62,000 nucleotides of DNA from Branchiostoma floridae (Eukaryota > Chordata > Leptocardii > Amphioxiformes > Branchiostomatidae): the NCBI RefSeq assembly GCF_000003815.2, contig NC_049995.1, positions 11,796,957 through 11,858,956 on the forward strand, written 5' to 3'. How positions within the stretch are numbered: the first letter of the stretch is position 1; each line of letters begins with the position of its first letter. Below, in pieces: positions 56,100-62,000 of this stretch. The notes under the pieces were generated by a model. It saw only the letters and a list, made by a program, of their open reading frames with translations. It had not been told where the DNA came from and did not search any database. A program made the translations under genes and the position numbers.

Positions 56100-57690
56100 C
56101 TTTGTGATATTCAAGTTACTGTATTACATCACGGTGAAGATATTTGATTCTAGTTTATGAAGCTTTAAGTGTGACACTACATGTCAGAATGTGCAATCAT
56201 TACCTCCCGATTGCTTTACGTCGGTGCAGACTCTCCTTCTCAGCTTTCCAGTGTGAGTTACTGTTGACGTCTGTCTGAAGGAAACAGTAGCTGCTCTAAT
56301 AGATATATTATGATGCATTTAAAGGCAGCAAAGATCTATCCCCGGCCGTCATTGGTCAGTTAAAACGATGTAATGTTTTTATTCAAGACATTATACAATT
56401 TCCTTGCTTTTACGAAACAGTTTCTGATTGTCCTAGATTTACTGTAAACAAATTGGAAACAAAATTGGTGCCCTTTTTTTAATTACATGCTACTGGGTGA
56501 TTGGCACGTGTTTCGGCCATTATGCTTTATTCGGTAACACTTGTTTAAAAGAACGGTCCAAGAAGAAATTGTAGAGACATTGATTGCAGATATCAGCAAG
56601 AAAAACATTTTTGTTTGACTTTCCTTGTCTCAGACGTGAAAAACTAAGCTTGGTCTAAGATAACTTGTAAATTTGAGGGTACTCATCATATAAATATAAA
56701 AGACAAAAACTAGATAAGTAATTGTCAAATAATTACATTAACACGTTGCATTGCACCGAGGTGACCTATTTTCTATTACACGTGCATCCTCTTGGTTCAG
56801 GCGAGACTATCACGTCCCGATCACGCTCAGAACACGTGCACAACTGCGTGTCCAGACGAAATAATCATTTGACACATAATTCCTTCAAAGAGAGTCTGGA
56901 GTTCTCTTCATATCCCCGATCTCAGTGTCTGGGTGTAGAAATAAGACGGGTTTTAAACATTTATAAGTGTAGCTCATTGAGAAGACGAAGATATTTTAGG
57001 GAGGCGGATTGTATGGTTTTACGCCTGATCGGCAGTCTTGAGCATGAACCGTCTGACTAAATGGATAAAAGTGGACATCGTTCACGGAGCGAACTTATCA
57101 AACGGGAATGATAAATATCATATCAATGCAAATGTCTCAGGACCAACCACTAAAATAAAAAAATCTCAAATGAGATACAATACATGTAACTTGTGTGTTA
57201 CAACAAATAACATGTGTTTTGAAGAACAGTCTCGAAAGAAATTGTAGAAAGTAACCTAGGTCGTAACCTGTATCATACAATGACTTTTGGTTACTTTTTA
57301 TCTACTTGTTTATCACATGAAAAACTAATCTTGCTTCAAGATACTTGCAGAGTTGAGGGTAAATATCATCTTATATAATCATTTCTAAAAAGCGAGATAC
57401 ATGATTGCATGTTTACATCATCATGTTGTCCCACAGCAAGCTTATTACATGTCCATCTTTCTGGGAACAGGGTGAGGCTATCACGACCCGAACAAGTGCA
57501 CAACACTTGCAAAACACGTGCACAACGACTCCCTACGAAAGATATCACGTATCAAGTAGATCACGTGTATGAAATCATGGGTCAGTCATTCTGATGAAGG
57601 ATGCAGAGATTTATTTATTTATTTATCGAGATTGCAGAAAACGCAATACACGGCAAACAACCCAGGCAGCGTCGCTGATATTGGGTGACA
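56100..57690 (+). repeat. Third duplication unit: spacer A fused to spacer B
   Basis: 56100-57050 resembles spacer A (GGTGATTGGCACGTGTTTCG, CACGTCCCGATCACGCTC). 57180-57690 resembles spacer B (CACGACCCGAACAAGTGC, ACCCAGGCAGCGTCGCTG). Between them, where the left arm carries LRR-Ig copy 2, only about 130 bp remain. Orientation is as in the left arm. Confidence 0.7.
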
Positions 57691-57692
57691 AC

Positions 57693-58126
57693 TAGGGCTG
57701 GGTATCGGTACAGCGTACCGGTACAAAACCGGTTTTTCTTATTGGACCGGTCCAGAAAAACCGGACCTGAAAAAATTAGGTGGACCGGATGTTGGACCGA
57801 TTAGAAAATTAACATATTATTTTATCAGGCATTCATACGTTTTGGCGCTTGCAGTGGGAAGAAAATGACAAGAGTGAAGAAGAGTAGAGTTTATAGTAAT
57901 TTCTACCAATGTTTACAGTCAATCGTACAGGTGCAGTTAGCGTTGTAGTATTTTAAAACGCCAGTGTTATGTCTAATACTCCACCAAACAGATTTCTTTG
58001 TAGTGAAATGGACCATTGGTACAAGTCATACTGAATCAGGTCCAGGTTCAGGTCCGGACCTGGACCTGATCCTTTGGACCTGAACCGGACCTGGACCTGA
58101 ATTTTCTGTACCGGTACCCAGCCCTA
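57693..58126. mobile_element. 434-bp hAT-type MITE with perfect 8-bp duplication
   Basis: Ends TAGGGCTGGGTATCGGTAC and GTACCGGTACCCAGCCCTA, flanked by GTGACAAC at 57685-57692 and 58127-58134. Empty paralogous sites with a single GTGACAAC occur at 20364-20371 and 46493-46500. Same family as the outer part of 33223-37986. Confidence 0.92.
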
Positions 58127-58435
58127 GTGACAACACATACAATACACATTTACAGTTCTCATAGAAAACACATGATTAACTCAAATCTGAAACTAGATCA
58201 CGCGTATGAAAGCATGGGTCAGTCATACTGATGAAGCCTGCATGCCAGAGATTGCTGAGTTAACTAAACATTGTTTTCCTTCTGTTTAATTCACTGTTCA
58301 ACTGTGCGTCATAATAGGTATGATGGGCGGACATAGCTGCTGTTTATGTCATGTTCATTCTATCATACGGATTGCTTCCGAGCGCTCATCAAGTTTTGAA
58401 CGTTTAAAGAAACTTTTGAACAACACAAAGTAGCT

Positions 58436-58568
58436 ATTCTCCAAGCAGAGGTTGGGTCACGGAGATCGTAGTGGTTGGGGTTTTTACTGGCTCTCTTGGG
58501 GGAAGCGAGCTAGGAAAAATCCCTACCACTCGTGACTATCTCCGTGACCCAGCCTCTGCTTGAAGAAT
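58436..58568. mobile_element. Hairpin MITE, third-unit copy
   Basis: 133 bp, ATTCTCCAAGCAGAGGTTGG to GCTTGAAGAAT. Equivalent in position to 22684-22818. Confidence 0.78.
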
Positions 58569-58860
58569 GCAAAGCAGTTACAAAAGGAGCAAATTTGCGC
58601 CATATGTTGCACACAAATAGCGTCAAACGAATGCTAATATCGTGTAATGCCAATTTCAACGTCAAAGATGTTAAAGAATAAAAATGAAGAATATCGAATA
58701 CATTGGGTGGTATATCGTGCTCTATGTGTTATGTAATTTGTTCACCATTCCTGGTCACAATAAAATCAAAACGTTTTTTTTTTCCCACGCTCGCATAATT
58801 TTTGGGTTCTCAGAGGATGTCAATCGTACGATTGAATCCACACAGCCTTAAGTTCTTATC

Positions 58861-60563
58861 TCACAGGTTGCTGGATAATATGTCACCTTCATACATGACA
58901 ACTTCACTCTTCCTATCCAGCAGATTTTCCATCTGCAAAGTATCCCTACAAAACTGGTGGATTGTATCCTCCAGTTCAGCAAGACCAACAAACACACTCA
59001 GTTGTATGTCTTTGTTTTCAGTGTAGCTACGGCTTACGTCCTCCAGGTGTTTCAGTAGGTGTTTTTGGACGGTCAAGTCGTCCATAGCGTAGATTGTGAC
59101 GGACATCATCCTCACTGCAGCGGTTGGATACGTGTTGGAAAGACTGAGACTTGCTGCTCCCTTGTGGTTCAACATGTAGATGGTATTCTGTGCCTGTAGA
59201 CGCTTTAGATTGGTGGGGCATAGCGTGAACGGGTCCCAGTCTACCAGTATGACGGGTTTGCCGTCGTAGCCGCCACAAGATCCCGCGGGAAGCCATTTCT
59301 GTACAGCCGTACAGAAGTCGTTGTCTACGGTTTGTAGAGGCACGACGTCCGGTAAGCCGGTCGTGTCCAGTTGAGTCAGCTGAGCGGGGTCCTGTCGCCA
59401 CCAGAGGTTGGGTTCGCCCTTGTATTCTACGTAGGGCTTAAAAATAGTGACCGTAATTTCAGATTGAATCGAACATACTCTTTAGATGCAGCACATCACA
59501 CGAGGTAATTTTTTTTTACTTGAGAACAATAACCAAGTTAAACATTCCAGAGAAATGTAAACTTACCATGCTGAAAACTCCTTGCACGCCTTTCCATTGC
59601 CTCTTCGTAAAGACGTTAACAGCGGATATCGTGACCCGTTTATGCCTCGCTGTCGGACGGTTCTGTCGGATCCAGGCGTCTTGATACTGCTCCAACTTCC
59701 CGATGACGCCCTTGTTTCTCCAGGCAGAATCGACTCTCCCTGACGTGCTGAAAAACTCGGAGCGAGCGCTGCCGTCTTCCGGGGCGCGTAGCCGACGTTT
59801 TTTNNNNNNNNNNNNNNNNNNNNNNNNNNNNNNNNNNNNNNNNNNNNNNNNNNNNNNNNNNNNNNNNNNNNNNNNNNNNNNNNNNNNNNNNNNNNNNNNN
59901 NNNCCGTAGCGTTACCGGTGCCGGGACAATTTTCTCAAGCTACAAGATTTAAACTGTGTACTGTCCTATGAATATCTTAGCAGTACTGTATGTTATAAAT
60001 GCATGTTCAGGACCACCGTCTTCAGATTTAGATTAAAATTGTTGCAACGTTTTAAATGTTTATTGACAACTGTTTTGTATTAGTACACTCCTTTATGTCA
60101 GGAATCGCATTGTTAACACCGCATGAAACCATCACTGTATTATATTACTATCGTTAGTATATTATGCGTAAATACAACAGGTGTCTTTCTATTCACGTAA
60201 GGGGCCACTAAGCAGCGATACTTACAATTTATAGCTGCAGTGCAATGTGAACCGGTAAGAATTGCACTGCAGCTATAGCAGAGGAAGGTGAAAGACGGTC
60301 ACCGAAACTTGAGTGGAAATTAAACAACTGTTGTGTAATGTTATATAAAAAAATATTCGGTATGATACGTTGTAATCCAAACTCACCACTTGTGTTCCCG
60401 CCACCGCCAGGAAAATCGTGGTGTCAGGATCATCAATGAAGTAGTGAAAAAACTCCGGCAGGTAGTCGGTGTCGCCATAGATGTTCTTAGACATGCGCAT
60501 CACGGCTTTGTAGTCATCGTGCGACGCGAGACGAAAGGAAAGATTTGGACTCTGGTCTGTCAT
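58861..60563 (-). CDS. NAT16-like: NAT16-like gene 3, exon 2 broken by sequence gap
   Basis: Exon 1 60563-60387 (MTDQSPNLSFRLASHDDYKA, donor GTGAGT) and exon 3 59436-58861 (192 codons with stop) are intact. Exon 2 is recognisable only from about 59748 down to 59667 (SAWRNKGVIGKLEQYQ, ending VFSM and donor GTAAGT). Its 5' half and acceptor should lie near the N run 59804-59903, and the bases next to the gap (59740-59803) do not match genes 1 or 2. The acetyl-CoA loop reads RNKGVIG, which keeps a Gly that genes 1 and 2 replace by Arg. The gene is the most diverged of the three. Intron 1 is short. It is either intact across the gap or a damaged copy; this cannot be decided here. Confidence 0.68.
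59804..59903. other. Sequence gap (exactly 100 N)
   Basis: Falls in or beside exon 2 of NAT16-like gene 3. Probably an unsized assembly gap. Confidence 0.97.
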
Positions 60564-60856
60564 GCCGAACTAGGGGAGGGGGGCTCGGTGGACCGGTTGT
60601 ACTAGTACATGTAGTTCATGTTGTTTGCCCGAGACAAATACCGCACGCAGGTGGCTTACAACTTGTAATGAAACGTAGCTCCGAGCCCTTCTTGTCCTAG
60701 GTGAGTGACACAAACTCTAGCTGTCTTGTGGTGGAATAAAAAGTCGGAGAGCCCTGTCACGGCCAGTTCTAATGTAGCCCCGCTGAAGTTCATACAACGC
60801 CGCGTGAAGTACAAAGTTCGAGTGACCTCAACGGGCAAAGTCCTTGTCTTTCCAAC

Positions 60857-60866
60857 CGCCATTTTG
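60857..60866. promoter_or_regulatory. YY1-like motif between divergent genes
   Basis: CCGCCATTTT lies 90 bp before the start at 60953 and 290 bp before the opposite start at 60563. It may mark a TATA-less, possibly bidirectional promoter. Inference from motif only. Confidence 0.4.
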
Positions 60867-60952
60867 TACAGTCTTGGGCTCCAAAAGAGTCACAAAACTA
60901 TCTTCAGTTAGTTCCACACATCTGACGTGTCAACCTACAGGTTTCCATCAAA

Positions 60953-61341
60953 ATGTCTGACAAGGCTACACCAACAGATCTAGCTGCTTCAAAGGCAGCA
61001 GATCAGCTCACACCTGCGCTGGTAGCAGAGGTGGTTGAGAGGGAAGAAGGAGGGGTCGGGGGAGTGAGGATTCGTATCCAGGACCTTGGTCTTGCAGCTG
61101 CTGCCGTTGTCGGTGGGGTGACAGTTGGAGCGTCCTATGTTGCCAGCCAAGCCACCCAGTCGCCGGTGGGCATTGCCGGAGCTGGGGCTGTGGCCGGCTT
61201 CATGAGCCTGTCAGCCTTCTACATGGGTAACAAGAAAGACGTAGACACGGCCATACGCAAGGCTGTGAAGAAAGAAGGGCACGTCGAGGTACATGCTATC
61301 GAGGAAGGGTCTCTTCTTGTGGGCGTCAAGTTCCTTTCAAT
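60953..61341 (+). CDS. First exon of unrecognised gene with two hydrophobic segments
   Basis: ATG at 60953 (MSDKATPTDLAASKAADQL), preceded by a good context (TCAAAATG). The exon encodes about 130 residues up to FLSMV and ends at a GTAAGG donor at 61342. Two Gly/Ala-rich hydrophobic stretches could span or line a membrane (LGLAAAAVVGGVTVGASYVA and PVGIAGAGAVAGFMSLSAFY). They are followed by a basic segment (GNKKDVDTAIRKAVKKEG) and then HVEVHAIEEGSLLVGVKF, which looks like a short beta-hairpin. I do not recognise the family. The gene is head-to-head with NAT16-like gene 3, 390 bp apart. Downstream exons lie beyond the window. GC-richer coding than the flanks. Confidence 0.65.
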
Positions 61342-62000
61342 GGTAAGGTTTCAAACTACCTGTCAACGTATTAAAGTGTAGGTTAGCACTTTTTGTGAGG
61401 CTAATATTGTACAGGCTTCCTAATACCCTTGTCACATTTGGCGAGAATCGATCGGACGACGATTCTGCGGCAATTGCCTGAGCCTCGCTTATAATAATAA
61501 CTTTATTGCACAACAATTGTACAAGGTACAAATTATGGCTTATATGTGTCAGGGACGGTTTTCAGGTGAAAAATACGCCCAACCCTCTGTCGATCTTGAA
61601 TATGGCTGATCTTCCATCGATACGCCCGTGGATAATGTGACAGGGGTATTAGGGACTGGAATTGATGAAGCAATTTTCTTGAGTAACTTATTTTCTAACA
61701 CTATCATAAGGGCTATGAATGATGAGTAAATGGGTCAGTTTATATTATATTATCGTTATCGTTACCATTTGGAGATCATTCACTTCATACAACGTCACGC
61801 GATCGATGTGAAGTACGACTAAGTCGAGTGACGTTTCGGATTAAGGGTAATGTTTACGTTGTGTTTACCCTCAAACGAATCGGTCACCAATTGAATTGTA
61901 GCGTGGCTTCAAATATCAACAAGGGACCGATTCAAAAACTCCATTTTCCGTTTATCAAAGTGCTTCTTACAGGCCTACCCTCCTATTTATTTCTAACCTT
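61342..62000. other. Intron or intergenic DNA, no further gene seen
   Basis: AT-rich. It contains GAGTGACGTTTCGG..TTAAGGGTAA near 61835, which resembles the upstream region of NAT16-like genes 1 and 2 (GTGACGTCAC..GGGTCAAGGGTAAGG near 25865 and 41040). Thus the 60953 gene may sit inside what was once one continuous upstream region. Confidence 0.4.

Noticed and set aside
1-62000. CRISPR arrays, rRNA or bacterial-type operons
   Set aside because: Introns with GT/AG borders, LINE fragments and MITEs show animal DNA; repeats present are minisatellites and transposon arms.

Overview
The window is eukaryotic, intron-containing, AT-rich animal DNA and most likely comes from a cephalochordate (amphioxus). 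That assignment is inference. It rests on a cluster of leucine-rich-repeat plus Ig-like receptors (a family known to be expanded in amphioxus), a local array of NAT16/histidine-N-acetyltransferase-like genes with short introns, and a very dense load of small inverted-repeat transposons. No rRNA, tRNA or CRISPR was found. There are four runs of N (6853-7015, 14902-15174, 30773-30872, 59804-59903).

Layout. 1-8.5 kb is transposon-rich: an unidentified partial ORF, an SGNH-hydrolase ORF between 312-bp direct repeats that look like promoters, a LINE 3' end, a diverged tandem repeat and several MITEs. From about 8511 to 55620 the window is one very large imperfect palindrome. The left arm reads: LRR-Ig receptor 1 (+), spacer A, LRR-Ig receptor 2 (-), spacer B, NAT16-like gene 1 (-), satellite, CUB gene 1 (+), then a 100-N gap at 30773-30872. 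The right arm is the mirror image: CUB gene 2 (-), satellite, NAT16-like gene 2 (+), spacer B, LRR-Ig receptor 4 (+), spacer A, LRR-Ig receptor 3 (-). From 56.1 to 60.9 kb there is a third, shorter copy in the left-arm orientation: spacer A joined directly to spacer B with no LRR-Ig gene, then NAT16-like gene 3 (-), which is broken by an N gap. At 60953 a divergent, unrecognised gene begins.

Because the arms can be compared with each other, most mobile elements have a paralogous empty site inside the window. This gives direct target-site-duplication evidence for a TA-flanked mariner-like element (12237-13152), a retroelement with a 10-bp duplication (20575-22566), and a hAT-type MITE (57693-58126). 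It also does so for a nested insertion at 33223-37986, in which a 4.3-kb fold-back element built around an inverted 51-bp minisatellite sits inside a hAT MITE. Further PIF/Harbinger-like, piggyBac-like and Helitron-like candidates are listed separately.

Gene condition. No LRR-Ig copy is fully standard. Copy 1 lacks its start, at the palindrome edge. Copy 2 has its 3' end split by a 10-bp satellite insertion and has lost a tyrosine/acidic tail segment. Copy 4 has a single nonsense codon before the membrane segment. Copies 1 and 3 share a TAG at the junction of a duplicated tail module. NAT16-like genes 1 and 2 are complete three-exon genes. The two CUB genes both run into the central gap and are incomplete. 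No operon-like cooperation is implied; the clustering looks like repeated segmental duplication of a receptor/enzyme neighbourhood.
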